Source: Shinella lacus (GTDB lineage Bacteria > Pseudomonadota > Alphaproteobacteria > Rhizobiales > Rhizobiaceae). Taken from it: a stretch of 64,000 nucleotides of DNA. A model generated the notes under the pieces. That model did not search any database and had not been told where the DNA came from. It saw nothing but the letters and a program-made list of their open reading frames with translations. Each line of letters starts with the position of its first letter. Position 1 is the first letter of the stretch. Positions 54,433-63,078 of the stretch are shown one piece after another. The position numbers and the translations under genes were made by a program. The stretch is from assembly GCF_010994755.1 (NCBI RefSeq), contig NZ_WHSB02000003.1, positions 310,001-374,000 of the forward strand, read 5' to 3'.

Positions 54433-55329
54433 ATGCTGCTTGAAAACCTGTCTCTCTTCCTGCGCATCGTCGAGAAAGGCGGCCTCGCCGTCGCGGGCCG
54501 CGAGGTCGGGCTTTCGCCCGCGACCGTCTCGGAGCGGCTCGCCGCGCTGGAGGCCTATTACGGGGCAACGCTGCTCACCCGCACGACACGCGCCATCAGT
54601 CTGACGGAGGAGGGGCGCGCGCTCGTCGAAGGCGCCCGGCGGCTGCTGGCGGAGGCGGAGGAACTGGAAAGCCGCGTGCGGCGCGGCGCAGATGTCATTT
54701 CCGGACCCATCCGGCTGAGTGCCCCGGAAGATCTCGGCCGCCGCCTGCTGGTGCCGGTCATCGATGCCTTCCTCACGGACCACCCCGCGGTGACGATCGA
54801 TCTCAACCTGACGGATGGTTATGTCGATCTCGTCGGGCAGGGCATGGATTTCGCCATCCGGCATGGTGTGCTCGCGGATAGCAGCCTCCGGGCGAAACCG
54901 CTCGGCGACAACCGTCGCATCGTCTGCGCCTCGCCCGCCTATCTGGAAAGGCACGGCACGCCGCAGCATCCGGACGAACTCGAAAACCATGAATGCATCG
55001 TCATGCGCTTCGGGCAGAACATCGACCGCGAATGGTCCTTCGTCATCGATGGCGTGGTTCGAAAGGTCACCGTGCACGGCCGGCGCGTGGTGAATGACGG
55101 CGGGCTGGTGCGCCAATGGTGCAAGCAGGGGCTGGGCGTCGCGCTCAAATCAATCCGCGACGTCGATGCCGATCTCGCCTCCGGCGCGCTGGTGGAGCTG
55201 CTCAAGGATTTTTCCACCGGCAGCACGGCCTTGCAGATCGTCTATCCGCCAAGCGCCGTCCAGCCGCGGCGCGTGCGCCTGTTGATCGAGCGCATCGCCG
55301 CGGCCCTTTCACCGGGCCGCGGCGCCTAG
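54433..55329 (+). CDS. LysR-family transcriptional regulator
   Basis: The 298-residue protein has the N-terminal helix-turn-helix LFLRIVEKGGLAVAGREVGL, then SPATVSERLAALEAYYG, and a periplasmic-binding-like effector domain. It resembles the subgroup (AaeR/DsdC style) that controls quinone or electrophile detoxification genes. It is divergent from the OYE-cupin operon and probably also controls the MDR-ABM pair at 55333-56669, judging from the shared operator. Confidence 0.87.
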   Translation: MLLENLSLFLRIVEKGGLAVAGREVGLSPATVSERLAALEAYYGATLLTRTTRAISLTEEGRALVEGARRLLAEAEELESRVRRGADVISGPIRLSAPEDLGRRLLVPVIDAFLTDHPAVTIDLNLTDGYVDLVGQGMDFAIRHGVLADSSLRAKPLGDNRRIVCASPAYLERHGTPQHPDELENHECIVMRFGQNIDREWSFVIDGVVRKVTVHGRRVVNDGGLVRQWCKQGLGVALKSIRDVDADLASGALVELLKDFSTGSTALQIVYPPSAVQPRRVRLLIERIAAALSPGRGA

Positions 55330-55332
55330 TCG

Positions 55333-55647
55333 TCAGGCGGAGACCTGGTTGAGGAAGATCAGGCGCAGCGGCTCGGCGAGCAGGTCGTCGATCGTCACGG
55401 CGAAGGCTTGGAAATAATCCGCCGCGACGTGCTCATCCAGCGCCGCCTGGCTTGCGAAGGCTTCGCGCATATAGAAGGTGCCGGGCTCGTCACGCAGCTC
55501 GAAGAGCACGTAGTCGAGATTTCCGGGCTCCGCGCGGGTCGGCTCGATGAGCGCGAGCAGGCCCGCGCGCAACGCGTCCCGGTTGCCGGGTTTGGCCTTC
55601 AGAACGGCGATGGCGATGAGTTTTTCGGCTTGTGTCGTCATCGTCAT
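55333..55647 (-). CDS. Antibiotic biosynthesis monooxygenase-domain protein (YgiN-like)
   Basis: The 104-residue ferredoxin-like protein has the ABM pattern IAIAVLKAKPGNRDALRAGL, NLDYVLFELRDEPGTFYMRE and a final hydrophobic strand. YgiN-type proteins are small dimers linked to quinone oxidation. It follows the MDR oxidoreductase gene by 8 bases and converges with lysR. The start is either ATG 55647 or ATG 55641 (MTMTTQ). Confidence 0.82.
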   Translation of the reverse strand: MTMTTQAEKLIAIAVLKAKPGNRDALRAGLLALIEPTRAEPGNLDYVLFELRDEPGTFYMREAFASQAALDEHVAADYFQAFAVTIDDLLAEPLRLIFLNQVSA

Positions 55648-55655
55648 GTCCCTCC

Positions 55656-56669
55656 TCAGAAGCCTTCGAGCACGATCTTGCCCTTGGCCTTGCCGGATTC
55701 GATGAGCGCATGGGCGCGCTTGAGGTTTTCCGCATTGATGGCGCCGAAATGGTCGGCAAGCGTCGACTTGATCTTGCCGGCATCGACCAGTTCGCTGATG
55801 CGGTTCAGCAGGTCGTGCTGCTTTTCGATATCGGCGGTGGCAAACAGCGAGCGGGTGAACATCAGCTCCCAATGCAGCGAGATCGACTTGCGCTTCAGCG
55901 GCAGGGCGTTCAGCACCTTCGGGTCGTCGATCAGGCCGAACCGACCCTGCGGCGCGATCAGTTCGACGATGTCGGCGAGATGGTCGTCCGTGTTGGTCGT
56001 GGAGAAGACGAAGGCGGGCTGGCCGATGCCGAGCGCCTCGACCTGAGGGGCCAGCGGCTGGCGGTGGTCGACGACATGGTGGGCGCCGAGCGACTTCACC
56101 CAGTCCTGAGTTTCCGGCCGGGACGCGGTGGCGATTACCGTCAGGTCGGTCAGTGCGCGGGCGATCTGGATGGCGATCGAGCCGACGCCGCCGGCGCCGC
56201 CGATGATGAGGATGGCGTTTGCGGCGCCGGCAACCGGACGGGTGACCTCCAGCCGGTCGAACAGCATTTCCCAGGCGGTGATCGAGGTCAGCGGGAGGGC
56301 GGCAGCGGCGGCGAAGTCGATCGACGCTGGCTTCCTGCCGACGATGCGCTCGTCGACGAGGTGGAACTCCGCATTGGTGCCGGACCGGTTGATCGCGCCG
56401 GCATAGAAGACAGCGTCGCCCGGCTTGAACAGGCTGGCCTCCGGCCCGACGGCGGTAACGACACCGGCGGCATCCCAGCCAAGCACTTTCCAGTCGCCCG
56501 GTTCCGGCTTGGCGGAGGCGCGGATCTTGGTGTCGACCGGATTGACCGAAACGGCCTTCACCTCGACGAGGATATCGCGCCCCTGCGGCTCGGGCCGCGG
56601 CAGGTCGAAATCGACAAGCGCCGTCGCGGCATCGATCGGTTGCGGGGTCTGGTAGCCAATGGCACGCAT
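55656..56669 (-). CDS. MDR-family zinc-type alcohol dehydrogenase/quinone oxidoreductase
   Basis: The 337-residue protein starts at ATG 56669 (MRAIGYQTPQPID); longer starts run through the promoter. It has the quinone-oxidoreductase N-domain and the NADPH loop AILIIGGAGGVGSIAIQIAR. The structural and catalytic zinc cysteines of true alcohol dehydrogenases are absent, so it is a zinc-independent QOR-type reductase. Together with OYE and the ABM protein it suggests an electrophile/quinone stress unit. Confidence 0.85.
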   Translation of the reverse strand: MRAIGYQTPQPIDAATALVDFDLPRPEPQGRDILVEVKAVSVNPVDTKIRASAKPEPGDWKVLGWDAAGVVTAVGPEASLFKPGDAVFYAGAINRSGTNAEFHLVDERIVGRKPASIDFAAAAALPLTSITAWEMLFDRLEVTRPVAGAANAILIIGGAGGVGSIAIQIARALTDLTVIATASRPETQDWVKSLGAHHVVDHRQPLAPQVEALGIGQPAFVFSTTNTDDHLADIVELIAPQGRFGLIDDPKVLNALPLKRKSISLHWELMFTRSLFATADIEKQHDLLNRISELVDAGKIKSTLADHFGAINAENLKRAHALIESGKAKGKIVLEGF

Positions 56670-56732
56670 TTCAATCTCCTGAATGTGCAAAAGTCGGTTC
56701 GTATAGGGTGAAGATAGGACCATACGGCATGC

Positions 56733-56767
56733 CCCGATAATTTGCCGAAATCCAAAATGATAATTCG
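56733..56767. promoter_or_regulatory. Second LysR-type operator, upstream of the MDR gene
   Basis: CCCGATAATT (56733-56742) and ATAATTCG (56760-56767) repeat the two blocks of 54385-54419, both starting 27 bases apart, with AAAT also shared at positions 23-26. It lies 64 bases upstream of the MDR start. TTCGAA then recurs twice at 56764-56778. Confidence 0.6.
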
Positions 56768-56814
56768 AATTTTTCGAAGTTGTCTTCCGGGCGTGCCGTG
56801 GGGAGCCTTCGGCG

Positions 56815-56868
56815 TTGACAAGCGGGCGTGAAGTTCTCATATATAAAATAGTAATTCAAATAAGAATT
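56815..56868 (+). promoter_or_regulatory. caiB promoter with IclR-type palindrome
   Basis: TTGACA (56815-56820) and TCATAT (56838-56843) are 17 bases apart. The palindrome ATTC-AAATAA-GAAT (56855-56868) lies just downstream, near the expected transcription start, and is nearly identical to the one before maoC. Confidence 0.55.
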
Positions 56869-56906
56869 CTGCGGAATCTTTCGAGGCGTCGCAGGGAGGA
56901 GCCTTC

Positions 56907-58061
56907 ATGCAGGATGAACCCGGATTGCTCGCCGGTCTGACCGTGGTCGATATGAGCCAGTTCCTTTCCGGCCCCTATTGCTCGCTTCGGCTGCTCGACC
57001 TCGGCGCCCGGGTCATCAAGATCGAGCGGCCGGACGGCGGAGACCTGTCGCGTCGGCTCTATCTCAGCGACACCGAGGTCGGCGGCGATTCGACCCTGTT
57101 CCACGCCATCAACCGTGGCAAGGAGAGCCTCGGCATCGATCTCAAGAACCCGGACGATCTCGCCTTCCTGCGCAAACTCATCGCGAGGGCCGATGTGCTG
57201 ATCCAGAATTTCCGCCCGGGCGTCATCGAGCGCCTCGGCCTGGATTATGCGGCGGCGAAGGCGATCAACCCGGCCATCGTCTATGCCTCGATCAGCGGTT
57301 ACGGCGAGGATGGCCCCTGGGTGATGCGGCCGGGGCAGGATCTTCTGGCGCAGGCGCGTTCCGGCCTGATGTGGCTGAACGGCGACGAGGAGCAGGGGCC
57401 GGTGCCGTTCGGTCTCGCGGTTGCCGACATGCTGGCCGGCGCCAATGCCTGCCAGGGCATTCTGGCGGCACTGGTGCGGCGCGGCATTTCCGGCAAGGGC
57501 GCCCATATCCAGACAAGCCTGCTCGAAGGGCTGGTCGATTTTCAGTTCGAGGTGCTGACGACCCATCTCAACGACGGCGGGCGCAAGCCGAAACGCTCCG
57601 GCTTCCGCAGCGCGCATGCCTATCTTTCCGCGCCCTACGGCGTCTATCCGGCGAAGGACGGCTATCTGGCGATCGCCATGACGCCGCTCGGCCGGTTGCA
57701 GGATCTCTTGCAGATCGAGGCGCTTGGCATCTATCGCGACGACAGCAAGGCGTGGTTCACGGCGCGCGATGCGATCAAGCGGATCATTGCCGAGCGCATC
57801 GCGACCGAGACTGTCGACCATTGGCTGTCCATCCTCGAACCCGCGGATATCTGGTGCTCCAAGGTGCTGGAATGGCCGGAACTGCTGGCGAGCGACGGTT
57901 TCCGCATGCTCGACATGTTGCAGACGGTCACCCGCGAAGACGACGTCTCGATCGGCACGACCCGCTGCCCCGTGCGCGTCGACGGCCGCCGGCCGCGCGG
58001 CGGGCAGGCGGCGCCGCGGGTCGGCGAACATACCGGCCGCATCCGGGCGGAGTTCGCCTGA
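56907..58061 (+). CDS. CaiB/BaiF family CoA-transferase
   Basis: The 384-residue class III CoA-transferase has GLTVVDMSQFLSGPYCSLRL at the N-terminus, IKIERPDGGD, the catalytic Asp region GIDLKNPDD and NFRPGVIERLGLDYA. These enzymes move CoA between carboxylic acids. An excellent ribosome site (AGGGAGGAG) precedes ATG 56907. Its stop overlaps the solute-binding-like gene as TGATG. The IclR-type palindrome in its promoter links it to maoC and the ABC operon, suggesting activation of an imported or derived acid. Confidence 0.88.
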   Translation: MQDEPGLLAGLTVVDMSQFLSGPYCSLRLLDLGARVIKIERPDGGDLSRRLYLSDTEVGGDSTLFHAINRGKESLGIDLKNPDDLAFLRKLIARADVLIQNFRPGVIERLGLDYAAAKAINPAIVYASISGYGEDGPWVMRPGQDLLAQARSGLMWLNGDEEQGPVPFGLAVADMLAGANACQGILAALVRRGISGKGAHIQTSLLEGLVDFQFEVLTTHLNDGGRKPKRSGFRSAHAYLSAPYGVYPAKDGYLAIAMTPLGRLQDLLQIEALGIYRDDSKAWFTARDAIKRIIAERIATETVDHWLSILEPADIWCSKVLEWPELLASDGFRMLDMLQTVTREDDVSIGTTRCPVRVDGRRPRGGQAAPRVGEHTGRIRAEFA

Positions 58062-59197
58062 TGGGCGGCGTCACCCTGAAGGGCATGACCTGGAGCCATC
58101 CGCGCGGCTACGATCCGATGGTGGCCTGCTCGGACGATTGGTTGCAGAAGACCGGCGTCGCGCTCGAATGGGACAAGCGCTCGCTGCAGGATTTCGAGAG
58201 TTTTCCCGTCGAAGAACTGGCGCGCCGCTACGATCTCATCGTGATCGACCATCCGCATGTCGGCCAGATCACGGCGGAAAACTGCCTCGCGGCTCTGGAT
58301 GAGCCGGACCGGGAGACCGCCTTCGCGGCGCTGGCCGAAGGCTCCGTCGGCAAATCCTTCCCAAGCTACAACTGGCAGGGCCGCCAATGGGCGTTCCCGA
58401 TCGACGCGGCGACGCAGGTGCTGGCCTTCCGGCCGGACCGGCTCGACGCGCCGCCGACAACCTGGGCGGAGGTGCTCGACCTTGCAAAAGCCGGCGAGGT
58501 GCTGCTGCCGCTGCGCCCGCCGCATTCGCTGATGTGCCTGTTCACGCTGTGCGGCAATCTCGGCCACCCATGTTCGGTGGAGCGGGACCGGCCGTTCGTC
58601 GATGCCGAGACCGGCGTCCAGGCGATCGAGATGATCCGCGAACTGGCGGCGCTCGTCGATCCCGCCTGCATCGGCATGGACCCGATCGCCGTGCTGGACC
58701 TGATGGGCGAGGAGGGCGCGCGCTACAGCCTCTCGCCGCTGATCTACGGTTATGTCAGCTATTCCCTCGAAGGTTTTCGCGCAAACCGCATCGCCTTTGC
58801 CGATATGCCAGTTGCCGGCGCTGGCGGGCCGGTCGGGTCGGCGCTTGGCGGCACGGGCATTGCCGTCTCGGCTTTCTCCGAAAACCGCGAGGCGGCCATC
58901 GATTTCGCTTACTGGATTGCGGGCGGCGCGGTGCAGGCCGGTCGCTACTGGCGTTCCGGCGGCCAGCCCGGCCATGCCGCGGGCTGGGAGGATGAGGCGG
59001 CCAATGCCGCGACGCTGGGCTTCTACCAGAACACTCGCAGCACGCTGGAAGGCGCCTGGCTGCGGCCGCGCCATGACGGCTACATGCCGTTCCAGGAGGC
59101 TGCGTCGCAGCGCATCAACCGAGCCGTGACGAGCGCGGAGCCGGCGGTGAAGGCCGTGGCCGACCTCAACGATCTGTTCGTCAGGAGTTTTCGCTAG
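58061..59197 (+). CDS. Extracellular-solute-binding-like protein lacking a signal peptide
   Basis: The 378-residue protein resembles family 1 solute-binding proteins (VEELARRYDLIVIDHPHVGQ; PTTWAEVLDLAKAGEVLLPL; FSENREAAIDFAYWIAGGAV) but starts directly in the mature fold with MGGVTLKGMTWSHPRGYDPM. No upstream in-frame segment encodes a signal peptide: the frame there is antisense-like shadow inside caiB. It should be cytosolic. It is translationally coupled to the CoA-transferase gene by TGATG. A role as a ligand sensor, chaperone or enzyme accessory is possible; it is not obviously a transporter subunit. It converges with maoC. Confidence 0.75.
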   Translation: MGGVTLKGMTWSHPRGYDPMVACSDDWLQKTGVALEWDKRSLQDFESFPVEELARRYDLIVIDHPHVGQITAENCLAALDEPDRETAFAALAEGSVGKSFPSYNWQGRQWAFPIDAATQVLAFRPDRLDAPPTTWAEVLDLAKAGEVLLPLRPPHSLMCLFTLCGNLGHPCSVERDRPFVDAETGVQAIEMIRELAALVDPACIGMDPIAVLDLMGEEGARYSLSPLIYGYVSYSLEGFRANRIAFADMPVAGAGGPVGSALGGTGIAVSAFSENREAAIDFAYWIAGGAVQAGRYWRSGGQPGHAAGWEDEAANAATLGFYQNTRSTLEGAWLRPRHDGYMPFQEAASQRINRAVTSAEPAVKAVADLNDLFVRSFR

Positions 59198-59201
59198 GCG
59201 C

Positions 59202-59729
59202 TCACGCCTCCGGCTTGCCGTCCCGGTATTTGACGGTCTGGATGTGCTCGCAATAGAGCACCAGCTCGCCTTCGCCTTTGAAGACCTCGTAGGAGGCGCG
59301 GATGAGGCCGAGCGCGTCATATTTCGGCTGTTTGTCGAGATTGGTGCGGATCGTATAGATCGTGTCGCCGATGAAGACGGGCTTGATAAAGCGCAGGCGA
59401 TCATAGCCGTAGGAGAAGGCTTTGACGCAGTTGGTCGCCACCAGCCCGAGACCGGCCGAAAAGACGAAGGCGCCGGCCACGAGGCGGCGGCCGAACAGGC
59501 CTTCCGTCTCGGCAAAGATCTGGTCGCCAACATAGGGGTGCATGTCGAGCACCAGCGCGTTGAACTGCATCGATTCGCCCTCGGAAATCGTGCGGCGCAA
59601 CGAGCGGATCTTATGGCCGACCGCGAAATCCTCGTAGAACCAGTTCTCCGAATTCCACACCGGCAACGCCGCATGGGCCTCCGGCATGGTTTTGGGATGA
59701 GTACTTTCGATTCCGACGGTCGACGTCAT
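59202..59729 (-). CDS. MaoC-like hydratase/dehydratase
   Basis: The 175-residue hot-dog protein has the MaoC-like segments [35 protein letters not shown], and [16 protein letters not shown], and a catalytic Asp/His pair is plausible (D74, H76 region). Such proteins hydrate enoyl-CoA or mesaconyl-CoA-type substrates. ATG 59729 follows AGGAG. It lies 63 bases after iclR, with its own palindrome in the gap, and ends 4 bases from the SBP-like stop. Confidence 0.82.
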   Translation of the reverse strand: MTSTVGIESTHPKTMPEAHAALPVWNSENWFYEDFAVGHKIRSLRRTISEGESMQFNALVLDMHPYVGDQIFAETEGLFGRRLVAGAFVFSAGLGLVATNCVKAFSYGYDRLRFIKPVFIGDTIYTIRTNLDKQPKYDALGLIRASYEVFKGEGELVLYCEHIQTVKYRDGKPEA

Positions 59730-59775
59730 GCTTGGCTCCTCTGAACGAGAAGACCATGTCACAGAAGAATGATAT

Positions 59776-59789
59776 ATTCAAATACGAAT
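59776..59789. promoter_or_regulatory. IclR-type palindrome upstream of maoC
   Basis: ATTC-AAATAC-GAAT differs at a single base from the palindrome at 56855-56868. It lies 47-60 bases upstream of maoC, next to a TATATC -10-like hexamer read on the minus strand. Confidence 0.6.
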
Positions 59790-59792
59790 TGA

Positions 59793-60581
59793 TTAATCGC
59801 CGGGCTTGAAGTCGGCGCCGGTCATTTCGGAAAGCTTGCTGGTCGTCTCGCTGATGAGCTGGATCGTCGTGGAAATGTCGGGCGCGACAGGTGTGTTGAT
59901 CAGCGTGATATAGGGCACGGTCAGGGCGGCGATCGCGGTGCCGTCCGCGCCGAGCACGGGGGCCGAGAGGTTGATGACGCCGGCCGTCTGCGCGCTCGGC
60001 ATCATCTCGTAGCCGCGCGTGCGGATGAGATCGAGCCGCGCCAGAAATTCCGGCGTCACGCGCCCGTCCGTGCCGCCATCGCCGACATGTTCGGCGATCA
60101 TGCGCTCGCGTTCCAGCCCGGGGCGGAAGGCGAGCAGCACATGGCCAGAACCCGTATCGAACAGGCCGATGCGCGAGCCGACGCGGATGGAAATGCCCCA
60201 GTAACCCGGGGCTTCCTGCTGGGCGATGACCACCGGATTGCCGCGGTCGAAGACGACGAGCTGGTTGGCCTGGCGCGAGGCTTCGGCAAGCTCGCGCATC
60301 AGCGGCACGGCGAAGGAAACCAGACGCCGCACCGGAGCGTGGAGCTGCGCGAGGCCGAAGAGTTTCAGCGTCAGCGAGAAGCGGTCGCCGTCGATGCGGG
60401 TGACGTAGCCCCGTTTCACGAGGCGGTCGAGCATGCGGTAGAATTCGTTCGGGCTGCGGTCGAGCCGCTTGGCGATTTCCGCCTGCGTCAGCCCGCCATC
60501 GACGCCGGCGAGCAGTTCCAGGATGTCGAGGCCCTTGTCGAGCGCCGGCGCGCGGTAGCGATCGTTTTCGTCTTCCGACAC
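59793..60581 (-). CDS. IclR-family transcriptional regulator
   Basis: The 262-residue protein has the IclR winged helix (ALDKGLDILELLAGVDGGLT, then QAEIAKRLDRSPNEFYRMLD) and a C-terminal GAF-like effector domain (TAGVINLSAPVLGADGTAIA, then ALTVPYI). GTG 60581 is preferred because GAGGGA precedes it; ATG 60632 would translate the operator region. It is divergent from the ABC operon and upstream of maoC. Related palindromes at these promoters and at caiB suggest one IclR regulon. Confidence 0.83.
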   Translation of the reverse strand: MSEDENDRYRAPALDKGLDILELLAGVDGGLTQAEIAKRLDRSPNEFYRMLDRLVKRGYVTRIDGDRFSLTLKLFGLAQLHAPVRRLVSFAVPLMRELAEASRQANQLVVFDRGNPVVIAQQEAPGYWGISIRVGSRIGLFDTGSGHVLLAFRPGLERERMIAEHVGDGGTDGRVTPEFLARLDLIRTRGYEMMPSAQTAGVINLSAPVLGADGTAIAALTVPYITLINTPVAPDISTTIQLISETTSKLSEMTGADFKPGD

Positions 60582-60597
60582 CTGAAATCCCTCTAGT

Positions 60598-60693
60598 GAA
60601 TGAGTAAATTCATATACGCAGAAATACCCCATGGCAATGCCGGAATCCGGTTTTCCGCTTGACGATGAATGAATAATTGGTTTGTATATGAAT
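60598..60693. promoter_or_regulatory. iclR-ABC intergenic region with IclR-type half-sites
   Basis: GAAT-GAGTAA-ATTC spans 60598-60611. ATTCATATAC (60608-60617) and its exact inverse GTATATGAAT (60684-60693) lie 66 bases apart; ATTCATATACG matches the maoC palindrome at 10 of 11 positions. The right copy overlaps the -10 of a TTGACG (60659-60664) promoter for the ABC operon. Looping between the copies is possible. Confidence 0.5.
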
Positions 60694-60740
60694 GAAGCTC
60701 TTATTGGTGAGGGCTGGCGAAAGCCACATGGGAGGAGAAC

Positions 60741-62051
60741 ATGTCGAGATTTCTAGCCGGCGTCGCGGTCGGTGCATTGATGTGCGCGGGTTCCGCGCTC
60801 GCTGCGGACCTGCCGGGAAAATTCGAGGGCGTCACCGTCGATGCGAAGCTCATCGGCGGTCAGCAGTATGAGGCGCTCTACGCGCGCATCGCTGAATGGG
60901 AAAAGGCGACGGGCGCCAAGGTGAACGTGCTTTCGAAGAAGAACCACTTCGAGCTGGACAAGGAAATCAAGTCGGATATCGCAACGGGCAACATCACCTG
61001 GTGCGTCGGCTCGAACCACTCGTCCTTCGCCCCGCAATATCCGGATATCTATACCGATCTTTCGGCCCTGCTGCCGAAGGAGGAGATCGACGCCTTCGTG
61101 CCGGCCAACATTTCGTCCTCGACGCTCAGTGGCAAGCTGGTGATGCTGCCGCGCGCGCAGTTCGACGTTTCTGCGCTCTACTACCAGAAGAGCCTCTACC
61201 AGGATGACGCCAAGAAGGCGGCGTTCAAGGAAAAATACGGCTACGACCTGACCCCGCCGGACACCTGGCAGCAGGTCACCGACCAGGCGACGTTCTTCTC
61301 CAATCCGCCGGATTTCTACGGCACGCAATATGCCGGCAAGGAAGAGGCGATCAACGGCCGCTTCTATGAAATGCTGGTGGCCGAAGGCGGCGAATATCTC
61401 GACGCCGACGGCAAGCCGGCCTTCAATTCGGAAGCGGGCGTGCGCGCCCTCGACTGGTTCGTCAACCTCTACAAGGCGAAGGCCGTGCCGGCCGGCACGA
61501 CGAACTATCTGTGGGACGATCTCGGCCAGGGCTTTGCCTCCGGCACCATCGCGGTCAACCTCGACTGGCCTGGCTGGGCAAGCTTCTTCAACGACCCGAA
61601 GTCGTCCAAGGTCGCCGGCAATGTCGGCGTGAAGGTGCAGCCGGCCGGTTCCTCCGGCAAGCGCACCGGCTGGTCCGGCCACCATGGCTTCTCGGTCACG
61701 GAAAGCTGCGCCAACAAGGAAGCCGCCGCCTCGCTCGTCTGGTTCCTCACCAACGAGGACAGCCAGAAGCTGGAATCCTCCGCCGGTCCGCTGCCGACGC
61801 GCACGGCCGTGTGGGATTTCAACATCAAGCAGGCTGAAAGCGATCCGTACCGCAAGGAAGTGCTGACCGCCTTCCAGGAAGCCGCGAAGAACGCCTTCGC
61901 GGTGCCGCAGACGGCATCGTGGATCGAGATCTCCAACGCCGTCTATCCGGAGCTCCAGGCCGCTATCCTCGGCGACAAGACCTCCAAGGAAGCGCTGGAC
62001 GCCGCCGCCGAAAAGGCGACGCAGATCCTCGAAGACGCCGGCGCGCTCTAA
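60741..62051 (+). CDS. Sugar-type ABC transporter, periplasmic binding protein
   Basis: The 436-residue family 1 solute-binding protein begins MSRFLAGVAVGALMCAGSAL with cleavage near ALAAD. GGGAGGAGAAC precedes the ATG. The mature fold includes the GKFEGVTVDAKLIGGQQYEA strand, FYEMLVAEGGEYLDADGKPA, and SWIEISNAVYPELQAAILGD. It delivers an oligosaccharide, polyol or glycerophosphodiester-like ligand; the exact cargo is unknown. Divergent iclR and its half-sites lie upstream. A hairpin follows it. Confidence 0.85.
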   Translation: MSRFLAGVAVGALMCAGSALAADLPGKFEGVTVDAKLIGGQQYEALYARIAEWEKATGAKVNVLSKKNHFELDKEIKSDIATGNITWCVGSNHSSFAPQYPDIYTDLSALLPKEEIDAFVPANISSSTLSGKLVMLPRAQFDVSALYYQKSLYQDDAKKAAFKEKYGYDLTPPDTWQQVTDQATFFSNPPDFYGTQYAGKEEAINGRFYEMLVAEGGEYLDADGKPAFNSEAGVRALDWFVNLYKAKAVPAGTTNYLWDDLGQGFASGTIAVNLDWPGWASFFNDPKSSKVAGNVGVKVQPAGSSGKRTGWSGHHGFSVTESCANKEAAASLVWFLTNEDSQKLESSAGPLPTRTAVWDFNIKQAESDPYRKEVLTAFQEAAKNAFAVPQTASWIEISNAVYPELQAAILGDKTSKEALDAAAEKATQILEDAGAL

Positions 62052-62060
62052 GACCAACCT

Positions 62061-62084
62061 GTGGCGCCGGGCAACTGGCGCCAC
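62061..62084 (+). repeat. Intercistronic hairpin after the sugar-binding protein gene
   Basis: GTGGCGCC (62061-62068) and GGCGCCAC (62077-62084) pair perfectly around an 8-base loop, 9 bases after the stop. Confidence 0.6.
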
Positions 62085-62176
62085 TTGCCACCCCTTTTGA
62101 CATTCCGGAAAATTTCAACGCCGCCGGTTTCGGCAGGCGGGTTTTCCCTGCATTCGTGAAGACTGGAGAAGCCGAT

Positions 62177-63073
62177 ATGAAAGGCTGGAGGCCACCGGCA
62201 CCGTTTCTGCTTCTACTGCCCGCCATCCTGGTGCTGGCAGCCGTCGTCATCGTCCCGCTCATCCTGTCGCTCTATTCGAGCTTCACGCCCTTCCGGCTGA
62301 CGCAGCCGGCCTCGCTCTATATGTTCGTCGGCTTTCGCAACTATGCGCGCATCCTGACGGACCTGGAGTTCTGGACGGCGTTCGGCCGCACTGTGTTGCT
62401 TTTGACCGTCGCGCTCAATGTCGAGATGCTGCTCGGCCTCGGCCTTGCCATGCTGGTGGAGAAGGCGACGCGCGGCCAGCGCCTGCTGCGCACCATCATG
62501 ATGTTTCCGATGATGTTCTCTCCGATCCTCGTCGGCTTCCAGTTCAAGTTCATGTTCAACGACAATATCGGCCTCGTGAACAACGCCCTGCAATCGCTCG
62601 GCCTGACCGACCAGGCGATCCCGTGGCTGATCGACGGCACGCTCGCCTTCACGGCGATCCTGATCGCCGAAGTCTGGTCGTCCACCTCGGTCTTCGCGAT
62701 CCTCATCCTGGCCGGCCTGCTCGCCATGCCGAAGGAGCCGATCGAGGCCGCCCGCGTCGATGGCTGCACGCCCTGGCAGACATTCCGCTACGTCACCTGG
62801 CCCTTCATCATGCCCTTCGCCTATATCGCCATGACCATCCGCTCGCTCGACGTTGCGCGTGCCTATGACATCGTCAAGATTATGACGGATGGCGGCCCGG
62901 CCAAGCGCACGGAGCTGCTCTGGACGCTCGTCTCGCGCACCGCCTATGCCGATGCCCGCATGGGTCTGGCGAACGCCATGGCCTATGTCGCGATCCTGCT
63001 TTCCATCCTCTTCACCGTCTATTTCTACCGCAAGCTTGCGGCGGCGCGGACCCAGATTGCGGCGGAGTGGTGA
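62177..63073 (+). CDS. Sugar-type ABC transporter, permease (UgpA/MalF-like)
   Basis: The 298-residue permease has six hydrophobic helices and the EAA loop EAARVDGCTPWQTFRYVTW. ATG 62177 follows TGGAGAAG. It is the first membrane subunit of the carbohydrate-type (CUT1) importer. Confidence 0.87.
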   Translation: MKGWRPPAPFLLLLPAILVLAAVVIVPLILSLYSSFTPFRLTQPASLYMFVGFRNYARILTDLEFWTAFGRTVLLLTVALNVEMLLGLGLAMLVEKATRGQRLLRTIMMFPMMFSPILVGFQFKFMFNDNIGLVNNALQSLGLTDQAIPWLIDGTLAFTAILIAEVWSSTSVFAILILAGLLAMPKEPIEAARVDGCTPWQTFRYVTWPFIMPFAYIAMTIRSLDVARAYDIVKIMTDGGPAKRTELLWTLVSRTAYADARMGLANAMAYVAILLSILFTVYFYRKLAAARTQIAAEW

Positions 63074-63078
63074 GTACG

